From Nicotiana tabacum (lineage: Eukaryota > Streptophyta > Magnoliopsida > Solanales > Solanaceae): DNA of 64,000 bases. The position numbers were made by a program, and so were the translations under genes. Positions 46,169 to 57,200 of the stretch are shown here, one piece after another. Position 1 is the stretch's first letter, and each line of letters opens with the position of its first letter. The notes beneath the pieces are model-generated. The model was not told where the DNA came from and searched no databases. It worked only from the letters and a program-made list of their open reading frames with translations. The stretch is taken from contig NC_134084.1 in NCBI RefSeq assembly GCF_000715075.1, positions 97,196,411 to 97,260,410 on the forward strand, given 5' to 3'.

Positions 46169-47452
46169 ACCTCAAAATATAATCTAGTGTTTGTGAAGAA
46201 AGCGGTGACCGAGGAAGAAGCAGAAGAATTTCTGAGAAAGATGAAAGTACATGACTATTCCATTGTGGAGCAGTTAAGGAAGACACCGACTCAGATCTCG
46301 CTCCTGTCATTATTGGTCCATTCCGATGAGCACCGTCGGGCTTTGATGAAGATCTTGAACGAGGCCCATGTTCCTGAAAAAATCTCAGTAAACCACTTGG
46401 AAAAGATTGCCAACAAGATATTTGAGGTAAACCGAGTCACTTTTTCTGATGATGAGTTGCCCGTGGAAGGTACTGAGCACAATAGAGCCCTCTATCTGAC
46501 GGTGAAATGTGAAGATTCCGTGGTTACTCAGGTACTTGTTGACAATGGTTCCAATGCAAATATTTTCCCTTTTTCCACTCTGAACAAGTTGAAGGTGGAT
46601 GATGAAAGAATTCACAAGAATAGTATCTGCGTTCAGGGATTCGAGGGAGGAGGGAAAGATTTAGTCGTGGACACAGTGCTCGAGCTTACAATAGGTCCAA
46701 TTGAATTTACTATGGAATTCCAGGTGCTTGATGTGGCTGTTTCTTACAATCTGTTGTTAGGTCGGCCCTCGATTCATGCTGCTAAAGCGGTCCCGTCCAC
46801 TCTGCACCAAATGGTTAAGTTTGAATGGGATAGACAGAAAATTGTTGTGCATGGCGAGGATAAGTTGTGCATTTTCAGTGATGCCATTGTTCCGTTCATA
46901 GAGTTTGAAGACAACAAGGGGCCATGGGTTTATCAGGTTTTTGACACGGTATTGGTAGAGAAAATTCCTGAAGGGAAGTGCGTGCCAACCCCAAGGGTAA
47001 CTACTGCATTAGTCATGGTAGCCGTTGAAATGTTGAAAAATGGTTTTGTACCGGGAAAAGGTTTGGGTGCATCTCTGCAAGGTATCGTACAGCTGGTTTC
47101 TCTTCCTAAAAACTGGAATACGTTTGGTCTGGGGTTCAAGCCCACAGTCGCAGACGTGAGAAGAGCCAGAAAAATGAAACAGAGGGCATGGTCCCTTCCA
47201 AAGCCAGTCCCGCGTCTTTCCCAATCATTTGTCAGGCCTGGTACCAGAAAGCGCCCAATGATATCAGTTCCCATTTCGGTGGTCGATGTGGATGAAGATT
47301 TGATGGAAACGTTCGAGAGGATATTTGCCGATGTGAACGTGTTGGAAGCTGGAGAGGGTTCTAGAAAGGCAGATGTGCAATTTGTTGGGCCCGGTGCAAA
47401 GATTAACAATTGGGAAGCTAATCCTCTCCCCACCAGGAGGGAGTTTTGGTAG
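46169..47452 (+). CDS. Protease and G-patch region of element C (open 421 codons)
   Basis: Continues the gag frame after the TAG at 46166, with a stop-free stretch to 47452. The retropepsin active site reads VLVDNGSNANIFP near 46528-46566, the DNGS form usual in Ogre/Tat; the flap-distal block is VSYNLLLGRPSIH near 46740. At 47020-47150 a G-patch-like segment reads LKNGFVPGKGLGASLQG, then FGLGFKP. It would cleave the Gag-Pol polyprotein; the G-patch is thought to bind nucleic acid. The frame ends in TTTTGG-TAG, where the predicted intron begins. Confidence 0.85.
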   Translation, partial: TSKYNLVFVKKAVTEEEAEEFLRKMKVHDYSIVEQLRKTPTQISLLSLLVHSDEHRRALMKILNEAHVPEKISVNHLEKIANKIFEVNRVTFSDDELPVEGTEHNRALYLTVKCEDSVVTQVLVDNGSNANIFPFSTLNKLKVDDERIHKNSICVQGFEGGGKDLVVDTVLELTIGPIEFTMEFQVLDVAVSYNLLLGRPSIHAAKAVPSTLHQMVKFEWDRQKIVVHGEDKLCIFSDAIVPFIEFEDNKGPWVYQVFDTVLVEKIPEGKCVPTPRVTTALVMVAVEMLKNGFVPGKGLGASLQGIVQLVSLPKNWNTFGLGFKPTVADVRRARKMKQRAWSLPKPVPRLSQSFVRPGTRKRPMISVPISVVDVDEDLMETFERIFADVNVLEAGEGSRKADVQFVGPGAKINNWEANPLPTRREFW

Positions 47453-47626
47453 TTTGCTTTGATTTTCTTTCAATTTATCTGGATTATTCCAGGGTTGTAG
47501 TTCAGATTCTATGTTCCATCCGTTTGGATGTATAAACCCTGTTATCTTTAATTTCAATGAAATACAATTTCTCTTTTCCTCTCTTCCTGATAGTTTTATT
47601 TTTGTTTTCCTTTTTTCCTTGTACAG
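47449..47626 (+). other. Predicted 178-nt intron between pro and RT of element C
   Basis: Donor GTAGTTTG at 47449, acceptor CTTTTTTCCTTGTACAG ending at 47626 after a long pyrimidine tract. Removal deletes the TAG at 47450-47452 and joins phase so that REF-C-SFYAGFND reads on into the open RT frame. Ogre elements are known to splice an intron at this place. Exact boundaries are inferred from the sequence alone. Confidence 0.7.
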
Positions 47627-48650
47627 TTCTTTTTATGCTGGCTTCAATGATATGACATGCATGCGGAATCTACGGCCCAGCCTTAAAAGCCAATCTAGTT
47701 CTGAAATAGTAATTAAAGAAATAGAATGTGATGTTGAATCGGAATATGATGAGGATGAAGCATTTAAAGAGATTAGTAAAGAATTAAGCCTTTTTGAAGA
47801 AAAACTCAATCCTAACATGAGTGATACAAAAGCAATTAATTTAAGGGACCAAGATAATGTCCGGGAAACTAAAATAAGTGTCCATCTTGAACCACGACTC
47901 AGAGAGGAGATAATTAAAACATTGTTCGAGTATAAAGATGTTTTTGCATGGTCCTATGATGACATGCCAGGTCTAAGCACTGGTTTGGTGGTTCACAAAT
48001 TGCCCACTGATCCGGCATTCCCTCCTGTCAAGTAGAAGCTGAGGAAATTTAAAATTAATATGAGTGTAAAAATTAAGGAAGAGATCACCAAACAGTTTGA
48101 GGCCAAGGTCATTCGGGTCACTCGATATCCCACTTGGTTAGCCAATATAGTGCCTGTGCCGAAGAAGGATGGCAAGACCAGGGTGTGTGTTGATTATCGA
48201 GACCTCAACAAGGCGAGTCCCAAGGATAACTTCCCACTGCCGAACATCCATATATTGATCGATAATTGTGCCAAACAGGAGATTGGTTCTTTTGTGGATT
48301 GTTATGCGGGCTATCACCAGATCTTAATGGATGAAGAAGACGTAGAAAAGACAGCATTCATCATGCCCTGGGGAACGTACTGTTATCGGTTCATGCCATT
48401 TGGTTTGAAAAATGTCGGGGCAACCTGCATGAGGGCAATGAAGACTATATTCCACGACATGATACATAGGGAGATCAAGGTTTATGTGTATGATGTGATT
48501 GTAAAGTCTAGAAAGCAGTCTGACCATGTCAGAGATCTGAGAAAGTTCTTCCAAAGGCTTCGTAGGTACAATCTCAAGCTCAACCCTGCAAAATGCGCGT
48601 TCGTTGTTCCGTCTGGAAAATTGTTGGGATTCATAGTTAGCCGATGAGGT
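47627..48650 (+). pseudogene. Reverse transcriptase pseudogene of element C
   Basis: An acidic linker (47640-47830) precedes RT. Stops: TAG at 48033 and TGA at 48645. Between them 48060-48647 is open with VPVPKKDGKTRVCVDYRDLN, ASPKDNFPLP, FVDCYAGYHQI and FMPFGLKN. The catalytic box reads VYVYDVIVKS near 48482-48511, where YxDD is expected; the first of the two Asp residues is Tyr, so the enzyme would be dead. Confidence 0.9.
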
Positions 48651-49199
48651 ATTGAATTGGACCCGTCAAAGATCAAAGCTATCCAGGAGTTGCCACCCCC
48701 AAAGAACAAGACTGGGGTGTTGAGTCTATTAGGAAGATTGAATTACATCAGCAGGTTTATTGCTCAACTCACGACAACTTGTGAGCCCATCTTCAAACTG
48801 TTAAAGAAAGATGTTGTGGTTAAGTGGACAGATGAATATCAGGAAGCATTTGATAGGATAAAGGGGTACTTGTCAAACCCACCTGTTTTGGTCCTACCAG
48901 AACCAGGGAGACCTTTGATTCTGTATTTGACAGTCTTGGACAATTCATTTGGATGTGTGTTGGGAAAGCATGATATCACTGGCAGGAAAGAGCAGGCCAT
49001 ATATTATCTCAGCAAGAAGTTCACATCTTACGAGTTTAAGTACAATCAACTTGAGAGGACGTGTTGTGCCCTAACTTGGGTAGCCCAGAAGCTGAAACAT
49101 TATTTGTCCTCTTATACTACTTACCTCATCTCTCGCTTGGATCCACTGAAGTATATCTTCCAGAAGCCTATGCCCATGGGAAGGCTCGCAAAGTGGTAG
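48651..49199 (+). pseudogene. First RNase H (gypsy type) of element C
   Basis: Connection region LSLLGRLNYISRFIAQL near 48721, then RNase H from about 48895 (RPLILYLTVLDNSFGCVL, where the catalytic Asp of the usual LYL-SVSD pattern is hard to place), QAIYYLSKKF and YNQLERTCCALTWVAQKLKH with the Glu. Ends LAKW then TAG at 49197. In Tat elements this domain is often degenerate and a second RNase H follows. Confidence 0.85.
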
Positions 49200-49860
49200 A
49201 TCTTGCTCACAGAATTTGACATTGTCTACGTGACTCGAACTGCGATGAAAGCACAAGCATTGGCCGACCACTTGGCTGAGAATCCTGTGGATGAAGAATA
49301 CGAACCTTTGAAGACTTACTTCCCTGATGAAGAGGTAATGCACATTGATGAGTTGGAACAGATTGAAAGGCCAGGATGGAAAATTTTCTTTGATGGGGCT
49401 GCCAACATGAAAGGCGTTGGAATAGGAGCAGTACTCGTCTCTGAAACAGGGCATCATTACCCTGTTACGGCTCAGCTTCGGTTCTACTGTACTAACAACA
49501 TGGCGGAATACGAGGCATGCATTTTGGGTTTGAGTATGGCTATGGATATGGGTGTCCAGGAAGTCTTGGTCTTGGGTGACTCGGACCTTCTGGTATACCA
49601 GATTCAGGGAGAATGGGAAACACGGATTTAAAACTCATACCATACGGGCAATGTTTGCATGATCTTTGTCAACGGTTTCAATCAATAGAGTTCATGCATA
49701 TTCCGAGGATCCACAATGAGGTCGCCGATGCTTTGGCTACTCTGGCGTTAATATTACCTCATCTAGATAAGGCTTATGTAGACCCGTTGCATATTCAGGT
49801 CCGTGATCAGCATGCTTATTGTAACATGGTGGAGGAAGAGCTCGACGGGGAGCATTAGTT
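49200..49860 (+). pseudogene. Second RNase H (archaeal-type aRNH) of element C
   Basis: Open 49203-49631. WKIFFDGAANMKGVGIGAVL near 49378 begins a second RNase H fold with the first Asp; NNMAEYEACILGL near 49495 supplies the Glu, and VLGDSDLLVYQIQGEW near 49570 the third Asp. A frameshift near 49615 moves to the next frame, where HNEVADALATLA near 49713 carries the last Asp. TAG near 49856. This dual layout is described for plant Tat/Ogre elements. Confidence 0.9.
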
Positions 49861-51103
49861 TCACAACATCAAGGAATACATCCGAATGGGAGTATATCCG
49901 GTACAAGCCACAGGTAATCAAAAGAGAACAATTCGTCGCTTAGCAAGTGGATTTTTCTTCAGTGGAGGGGTTTTGTACAAAAGAACTCCAGATCTTGGGT
50001 TGTTAAAATGAGTAGATGCCAGACAGGTCGCGGCTATCATGACCGAAGTACATTCTGGAGTCTGTGGACCGCACATGAGTGGGTATGTGCTGGAAAAAAA
50101 GATCCTCCGGGTAGGTTATTATTGGCTCACTATGGAGCGAGATTGTATCAGTTTCGTGCGTAAATGTCATCAGTACCAAGTGCATGGAGATTTGATTCAT
50201 TCTCCACCATCTGAATTACATACAATGTCCGCACCATGGCCTTTTGTTGCTTGGGGAATGGATTTCATTGGGCCGATCGAGCCAGCAGCGTCCAATGGGC
50301 ACAGGTTTATTCTGGTGGCCATCGATTACTTCACCAAGTGGGTAGAGGCTAAAACATTCAAGTCCGTACCCAAGAAGGCGATGGTTGATTTTGTGCACTC
50401 AAATATCATTTGCCGGTTTGGGATACCGAAGGTGATCATTACAGACAATGGGGCTAATCTCAATAGTCACCTGATAAAAGAGGTATGTCAGCAGTTCAAG
50501 ATTACACATCGCAATTCTACCCTATACCGCCGTAAGGAGAACAGAGCAGTTGAGGCAGCTAACAAGAACATAAAGAAGATACTCTAAAAAATGGTGGAAG
50601 GTTCCAGGCAGTGGCATGAGAAGTTGTCATTTGCATTGCTCGGTTATCGCATTACTGTCCGTACTTCAGGAGGGGCGACTCTTTATTTGTTCGTGTACGA
50701 CACCGAAGAAGTGATACCCGCAGAAGTGGAAATTCCATCCTTTCGAATTGTCGCGGAGGTTGAGATCAATGATGAGGAGTGGGTCAAAACCCGCTTAGAA
50801 CAATTGAGTTTGATTGATGAAAAGAGACTGGCAGTAGTGTGTCATGGCCAATTGTATCAACAGAGAATGGCAAGAGCATACAATAAGAAGGTGGGTCCAC
50901 GAAAGTTTGAAGTGGGACAGTTAGTATTGTAACGCATTCTTCCTCGTCAAGTTAAAGCAAAAGGAAAGTTTGCCCCAAATTGGCAGGGGCCGTTCGTCGT
51001 GACTAGAGTGTTGTCCAATGGTGCATTGTATTTGACAGATGTAGAAGGCAAATGTGTAAAAATGGCTATCAATTCTGATGTAGTCAAAAGATATTATGTA
51101 TGA
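49861..51103 (+). pseudogene. Integrase pseudogene of element C
   Basis: Zinc-binding part at 50050-50190: HSGVCGPHMSG and then CISFVRKCHQYQVHGD, where the last Cys of the CX2C pair is Tyr. The core keeps D in WGMDFIGPIEP (near 50256), D in IITDNGANLNS (near 50437) and E in RAVEAANKNIKK (near 50547). Stops: TGA at 50009, TAA at 50585, TAA near 50930, with the final TGA at 51101 after VKRYYV. No chromodomain follows, as expected for Tat. This would have been the insertion enzyme. Confidence 0.9.
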
Positions 51104-51269
51104 TTTCTTTCTTTGATTGTACTTGTTTGTATTTAGCATGTCTCGAATATTAAAAGGACGAAGGCATTTTGTTCTGCTATCTAAACACTTTATCCCTTGT
51201 TACCCCTTTGAGCCTCATTTATCTTCTTTCATACCCCTCCTTCGAAATCGATAGCAAATATCGGAAACA

Positions 51270-51474
51270 CAAGCGTAAAGATAAGTAAAGGAAGGAGAGA
51301 AAAGAGAAAGGAAAAAGAAAAGAGAAAGAAAGAATGAAAAGAGAAAGAAAAGAGTGGAAAGAAAAAGAAAAATGAAAGGAAAAAGAAAATAAAAAGAAAA
51401 AGAAAGAAAAGAGATGAAAACAACAAAAGAAGAACAAAAAAAAAAGAAAAGATGAGAAAGAAAAAGAGAAAGTC
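51270..51474 (+). repeat. Purine-rich tract before motif copy 3
   Basis: About 200 bp, almost only A and G, with a loose GAAAGAAAAGAGAAAG period. It ends less than 30 bp before the recurring motif. Confidence 0.9.
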
Positions 51475-51501
51475 ACAACAACAAGGTAATTCCTATGTCA
51501 T

Positions 51502-51564
51502 GAACTACGTTCGACCTGATTCCTTTTAAGGATACGTAGGCAGCCTCACGGTTCGGTCCCATCG
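51502..51564 (+). repeat. Recurring GAACTAYG...CGTAGGCAAC motif, copy 3
   Basis: GAACTACGTTCGACCTGATT, then GGATACGTAGGCAGCCTC and GGTTCGGTCCC. Order and spacing match copies 1 and 2. Confidence 0.8.
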
Positions 51565-51834
51565 AAATAAAAATCCAAAAGTCCCCAAACAAGAAACTGG
51601 AGCAGAAGTTGTGGTTGTTGTAAGAATCTGATTTCGCAGGTTGTAAATTTGAACCCAATCAAATTGTTTTGAGCTTTTTATGCCCTTCCTTTCTAAACCC
51701 ATCCAAAAGACACATTACGGTCCAAAGGAAGACCTTCCGATCAGTCTTTGGGAAATGCCAAGACAAGCAGGTAGCGGTGATTCACATCAGAGGCAGCACT
51801 CTGGTCCGAATAGGGAAAAGAAACCAAAAATGAG

Positions 51835-52015
51835 AGAGTATTATTGGTGAAAACCCCCACGGGCACCGTAAGGCGACGGGAGCTAAGAAAAATCAAAATG
51901 AGAGTCTTATTGGTGAAAACCCTCACGGGCACCGTAAGGCGAAAGTGAGTTGAGAGATGAACGAATGAAAGAGGTCTGCTGGTGAAAACCTTTCAAGACA
52001 TCGCAGGATGAACGA
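51835..52015 (+). repeat. Three tandem TTGGTGAAAACC repeats
   Basis: Units at about 51843, 51909 and 51979, with TGGTGAAAACCC and CACGGGCACCGTAAGGCGA. The third unit is diverged (TTTCAAGACATCGCAGGATG). Confidence 0.85.
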
Positions 52016-52749
52016 GGTCAGGATTTGGTTGAAGAAATCAGGTTATGAAAATTCCGAGGCAACAAAGTATGGCAATTGAAAGTTGATTGGTTGGGCAGAT
52101 TGGGCCGATTAATCCAAATCGCATGTCATGATCATCGGTGCCAGTTGCTCCACTCAGATAAGTCTCTCTTCTTTTTCCCTTTCAGATAGTCTCCAGTTTT
52201 GGATTTTCTCATCCTTAACTCTAAAAGTCATTGCATTCATTTCTTTCAGGTTCATTTCTCTAAGATGTTCCCAATGTCAGTTATATTTAATCAAATAAGA
52301 AGGAATTTTAAAGATCACTACCAGCTTCAAGATTGCAAAGCACAGTGTGGCCAGAGCATACCAAAGATAGCATGATGTAAAATGGGATAAAGTGCCAGCA
52401 AAAGTTCCATCGGTAAAATGATTTGGTAATTTCATGGGAGACGCATAGGTTCAGTTAAAGGGGTCAGAGATGTGAAAAAATGGTTCGGGGATAGAACACT
52501 CGGGTCATTCAAGTTATGGATTTTGAAAGTCAGCCAGAAAGTCAAGTGGTTCTGGACCAGTTCGGGGAAGCTAGTCAAAACAGAACAATGCAGCAAAGAG
52601 ACCTGCAGCAAGAGTGCCATCAACTAATCACCACATTTTAAACTGACGAAATTTTTCTTTGATTGAAACAGGGGCAGGAAATTTCGTTTATTTCGGAGAA
52701 ACCCTCTGTGGAGAAAGGCAATCACCAAACAGGTTTGATTTTTGTTTTT

Positions 52750-53150
52750 CAGGACCCTCCTGGATAATGGGTCCTAAAAATATTTGTTTTTAGGATAAAT
52801 GCATCCTAAAGGAATATAAGTTGGCTTAGAAGTTTGCATGTTCGATATAGGATTCAATTAGGAGTTTTCAGGACCCTCCTGAATAATGGGACTTAGCTTT
52901 AAGATTTCGATTAGATAACAACATTTAGCGTAAATTCTGTTGTAGGGTAGTATAATTCAGCCATAAAAGTTGTCACTCTTAAGATAAAATTTGACCTTTG
53001 ATTTTCAGGACCCTCCTGGATAATGGGAGTAGTTTAAAGACCCTCTTAGATAACAAGATTTAGCAAAAGTCACACCTTTAGAAGATATAACTTAGATTTA
53101 AAATTGTCATTTAATTAAGAGTTGTCAAGACCACCCTAGATAATGGGACC
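52750..53150 (+). repeat. Dispersed AGGACCCTCCTGGATAATGG repeats
   Basis: Five copies at about 52750, 52869, 53006, 53037 and 53124, the last two degraded. CAGG and CCTG pair across ACCCT. They appear to be a diverged relative of the downstream minisatellite unit. Confidence 0.8.
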
Positions 53151-53266
53151 TAGCTTTCAAATTCTTAGTAATACTTGGTAATATGATTTAATTTTACACT
53201 CACATCTGTACCCAGCCACCAAACTAGGGCAGAAGATTTTCTTTGTTTTTCGTCTATTTTGTTGAA

Positions 53267-54122
53267 GTCAGGAGCCTGCCTGGAGAGCAGGGAATACATT
53301 CAAGTCAGCAGTCAGGAGCCCGCCTGGAGAGCAGGGAATAAATTTTAAATTATCAGTCAGGAGCCCGCCTGGAGAGCAGGGAATACGTTTCAAGTTGAAG
53401 TCTGGAGCCCGCCTGGATAGCATAGGAGTACATTCGCATTTCAAAGTCAGGAGCCCGCCTGGAGAGCAGGGAATACATTTCAAAGTCAGCCGTCAGGAGC
53501 CCGCCTAGAGAGCAGAGAATACATTTCAAGTTCAGCAATCAGGAGCCCGCCTGGAGAGCAAGGAATACATTTCAAAGTTAGATGTCAGGAGCCCGCCTGG
53601 AGAGCAGGGAATACATTTCAAGTTCAGCAATCAGGAGCCCGCCTGGAAAACAAGGGAGTACAATTTAAGTTTTAGCTTTCAAATTCTTTGTTTTGTCTAT
53701 TTTGAAGTCAGGAGCCCGCTTGGAGAGCAGGGAGTACTTTCAAGTTGAAGTCAGGAGCCCGCCTGGAAAGCAGGGAATACTTTCAAGTTTAGCAGTCAGG
53801 AGCCCGCCTGGAGAACAAGGGAGTACAATTCAAGTTTTGGTTTTCAAAATTCTTATTGATATTCGGTAATGTGATTCGTTTTACACTTACATATGGGCCC
53901 ACATACCCAAACTGGGGCAGAAAATTTCCTTTGTTTTTGTCTATTTTGCTGAAGTCAGGAGCCCACCTAGATAGCATGGGAATACATTCACGTTTTGAAG
54001 TCAGGAGCCCACCTGGATAGCATGGGAATACATTCAAGTTCAGCGAGCAGGAGCCAGCCTGGATAGCATAGGAATATGTATCAAGTTCAGCGGTCAAGCA
54101 CCCACCTAAAGAAGGGGAAGAC
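53267..54122 (+). repeat. 16-copy minisatellite of about 45 bp with higher-order structure
   Basis: Units contain GTCAGGAGCCCGCCTGGAGA, GCAGGGAATACATT and a TCAAGTTCAGCA-like spacer. Copies are at about 53272, 53313, 53360, 53405, 53450, 53497, 53543, 53587, 53633, then 53709, 53752, 53799, then 53958, 54003, 54049, 54092. The breaks carry a longer leader (TTTGTTTTT-GTCTATTTT); the leaders at 53155-53265 and 53845-53955 are near copies, so the array is a two-level repeat. Open - strand frames rich in CSPGG are read from it and are not genes. Confidence 0.92.
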
Positions 54123-54212
54123 ATCTCAGCTTACAATTCAAGGGGATAACAAATGGATATCACCGAGAGAATAGAGGACAACAAGGCAACAAGAAACACA
54201 AGAGCAAGTTTG

Positions 54213-57200
54213 ACTTTGTCTGTGCATTTGCATTTGCATTTAGGATTTAACTTTGCACTCTTGAATTAAGTAGTAAGTTGGTTATTTTATAAGAATTGGA
54301 AAATCACAAAATAGTTATTTTTACACTTTTAATTTTAATTTTTGAACTTTGGTACTTTTTCCTTTAATTTGGTTTCAATTAATTGTGGTAATTATTAGAG
54401 TTAATTAATTCAACGTGGTAGGGTTAATTTGATTTAGGATTTAGTTTGGGTTTTACTTTATTTATTTGAAAATGTTTAATTAAAATAGTTTGAAAATAAA
54501 AGAATTAAATTGGAAAGAATGAAAAGGAAAAGAAAGAAATCAGTTTTGGGCCAAATCCATAAGCTCAAACCTTTTGTCCGTCCAAAATATCCTTGAACCA
54601 CCCCTAACCCGGTCCAAACCTAGGCACCAACCAAAACGCGTCATTTTGTTAAAGTTTTTATCTGAGCCGTTGATCGTGCCTAGATCCAACGGACCAGACT
54701 GGCCCTTCCCCCCGTATAAAAATATCCGAACCCTCAGACCCCCCCCCCCCTCGCTCGTCGTCACCAACACCCTCAAAAACCCCAACACAACCCCACCGTG
54801 CACCACTGCCGGAAATCGCCCTACGGCGGCGGTAGGTCTCCGATGGCCACCAAATTCACACCTTAGCTCCCTCTCCTTCTCCTCATTCCAAATCCACACC
54901 TCTTTTCCCTCGAATCACACCTGAATTTCTTGAATCTGGCTCAGAAGCTCCAAACCCTAAGTCGCCGCCCTCTTTTTCCAACGCCTCAACCGGCGGAGCC
55001 ACCTCCAACCACTCCCAAAATAACACCCCATGACCTCTACGACCCCCTCCTCCCAAATCCAGTACTCGCTTCCCTCGAATCTTTCCAGAACCCGTCGAAT
55101 CTTTATTTGAAGTGTGAAACCCTAAAAACCCAAAATCAGATTTTGTGCATGCAAGGGCTATTTCCCCGATTTTCCTTAGTGTTAAAGGCCGATTTATCAT
55201 GAAACAATGACGGTCGTTGGTTCTTGACAAAGAACAAGCTATTAACATTATTTTGAGATAAATTGGAAATCCAGTGTTGGTGTCGAGTTTAGTCTGTAAG
55301 CTTCTTTATTTTTCTGTCCATATCTGTCACTTCATCGTCTTCCTCTTCTTTTCTTCTCCTTTTTATTTAATTAATTTTTATTCTGACTAAAAGTTGATAA
55401 AAGTTTTAAACCTAGGTTTTCATTTTGGTGTTCGTATTTATTATGTGTGTTCTCCAATTTTCTTTTCAAATTTGTCGTCAGTTTTGTTTGACTTGTGTGT
55501 GTTGCCTGTTTAGCTTTATTTAGGTCATAATTTCTGATTCTTCTAATTATATAATTAGCTTTGGTTGATTAGGTAATATAGTTTAATTATAGTTCATTAG
55601 TTAGCCTAAAAAGAGAAATCAGTTATTTAGCTAGAATTTTAGTTTTAAAATCTCCCAAGTGATTATTGATTCATTAAAATGAGCTTCTGGTTTTGTTTGG
55701 GCCTTGAGGCCATTCTCGACCCCACTGCAAAAGCCTTTTAAGTTTTGGGTCAAGATTGACCCATATCTGCTTTGGGTTCAGGGGTAAAAATAGGGCAATT
55801 AAGGGTTAGTTTGGGTAAAAGACATAGGGAATCTTGAGTAACAGAATTTAGAAACTTCTAGGAAAGTGGGGTGGAGGCTTATATGAAAATTGATATTTTA
55901 AACTAAGGGCTTTTGAGCAAAAACAAAAATATGAAAAGGGTCTAGGTGCAAATCTAATCCTCCTTTAGCTGCCCTAGTGCCTTACCTATAAAGGCAGCTT
56001 TTCTTGCCTTTGAAGGCAGAGATTTCTAAGAGCTGAAATCTAGAAAATATAGAAAAACTGCAAAAAAATAATCTACTGTTTCATAGGGGATTAGAAGAGA
56101 TAGAGAATACAGAAAATAAAAAGCAGCTGAAATGTCATAGAAATTGATTGTTCCATTGATTTCTGTTCTGTTCAGATGCTCGAGGTTCATTTTTCTAAAG
56201 TCATTTTTGATTCACATGAGGCTAGGAAAGGTTTAATTTGATATCTAAAGTTGGTTGAACTGAGTCTGGTTCTGGAATTGTGTTCTAAGCTAAATCTGGG
56301 GTTCAAAATTGGGTTTGATTACTGTTTGATATCTCTTCCTTGCTGATTTTGGGCTGACCTACTGCTGTTGTTATTAACTCCTTATTCGCCTTATTTCCTT
56401 CTTGATTTCCAGGTACATATTCCTGATTCTAGACATGTAAGAAGGGTTCATGTGTTTTGAAGAAATGAAGAGTTCCGTGCCTGATAGATGTTTTCCCTCT
56501 GTTCTGTTTTTTACTTGATTTGTCCATTTATGCTGTCTGTTTTGGTACGTTAAATAATGATATGCCAAGAACATTTGAAATTCACTTTAAGATCTGTATT
56601 TAGGACTCTTATTTGCACTTGTTAACTTTAGTTGGTATTGAGTTACTTCTCATGAGTATGGATGGTTGCATTGTTGTCACATTAGCATGAAGTAGCTAGT
56701 TTAATAGAATTGCCCAAAAATGCATAAAGTAATCTTTAAAAATGACTGTCCAGGCCATTGTTCTGTCTTTTAAATTAAAATCAAGCACTTGTTTCGATAG
56801 ATGTAATGCTAAGTTTGAATTTGAATTATGATTTTTCTGCTGTAATGTTAAGTGACAGATAAATTGTGCAAAGGTTTATTAGTGCGTGAAGGGGTTTTGT
56901 TTTAACCTGAGAATATATGTTGACATTCAAATGATATTGCAAGTGTGTTTTAAATTCATTAATGGTTGGGCCAGGGTCAGAAATGCTCATAAACACCGTA
57001 TATACTTCAAACGTTGGTACTGAGGCCCTCATCTGGGCTATCAGCATTAGCCCATTTGTGCCGGATTTTTTTTAACCGGTAGAATTTCAAATTGGGGCCT
57101 CGCGAGCAGGCCCAGCTATGATCCAGGCTTGTCCTCTCGTTTCGCATTTCGACATCGAGTTCACAGCTTGTTTGTCAACTGTGACGATCATCAATTTTAG

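Larger units (their letters stand above)
51104..54212 (+). other. 3' non-coding region of element C; no gene
   Basis: About 3.1 kb. In order: a purine-rich tract (51270-51474), copy 3 of the recurring motif (51502-51564), three TGGTGAAAACC-type repeats (51835-52015), a stretch without clear structure (52020-52740), five AGGACCCTCCTGG repeats (52750-53150) and a 16-copy minisatellite (53267-54122). Its join with the 3' LTR at about 54213 lacks a purine tract and the first bases of the LTR. Confidence 0.8.

Noticed and set aside
51219..51476. Phe/Ser-rich - strand frames and similar ones at 43751-44004
   Set aside because: Mirror images of purine-rich tracts, low complexity.
53267..54122. CRISPR-like regular repeats
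   Set aside because: Units are imperfect, spacers are themselves repeats, there are no cas genes and this is a plant retroelement.
53268..54124. Cys/Pro/Gly-rich - strand open frames (CSPGG repeats), like a small secreted peptide gene
   Set aside because: They are read from the minisatellite, recur in all frames of the unit and have no start context or conservation.
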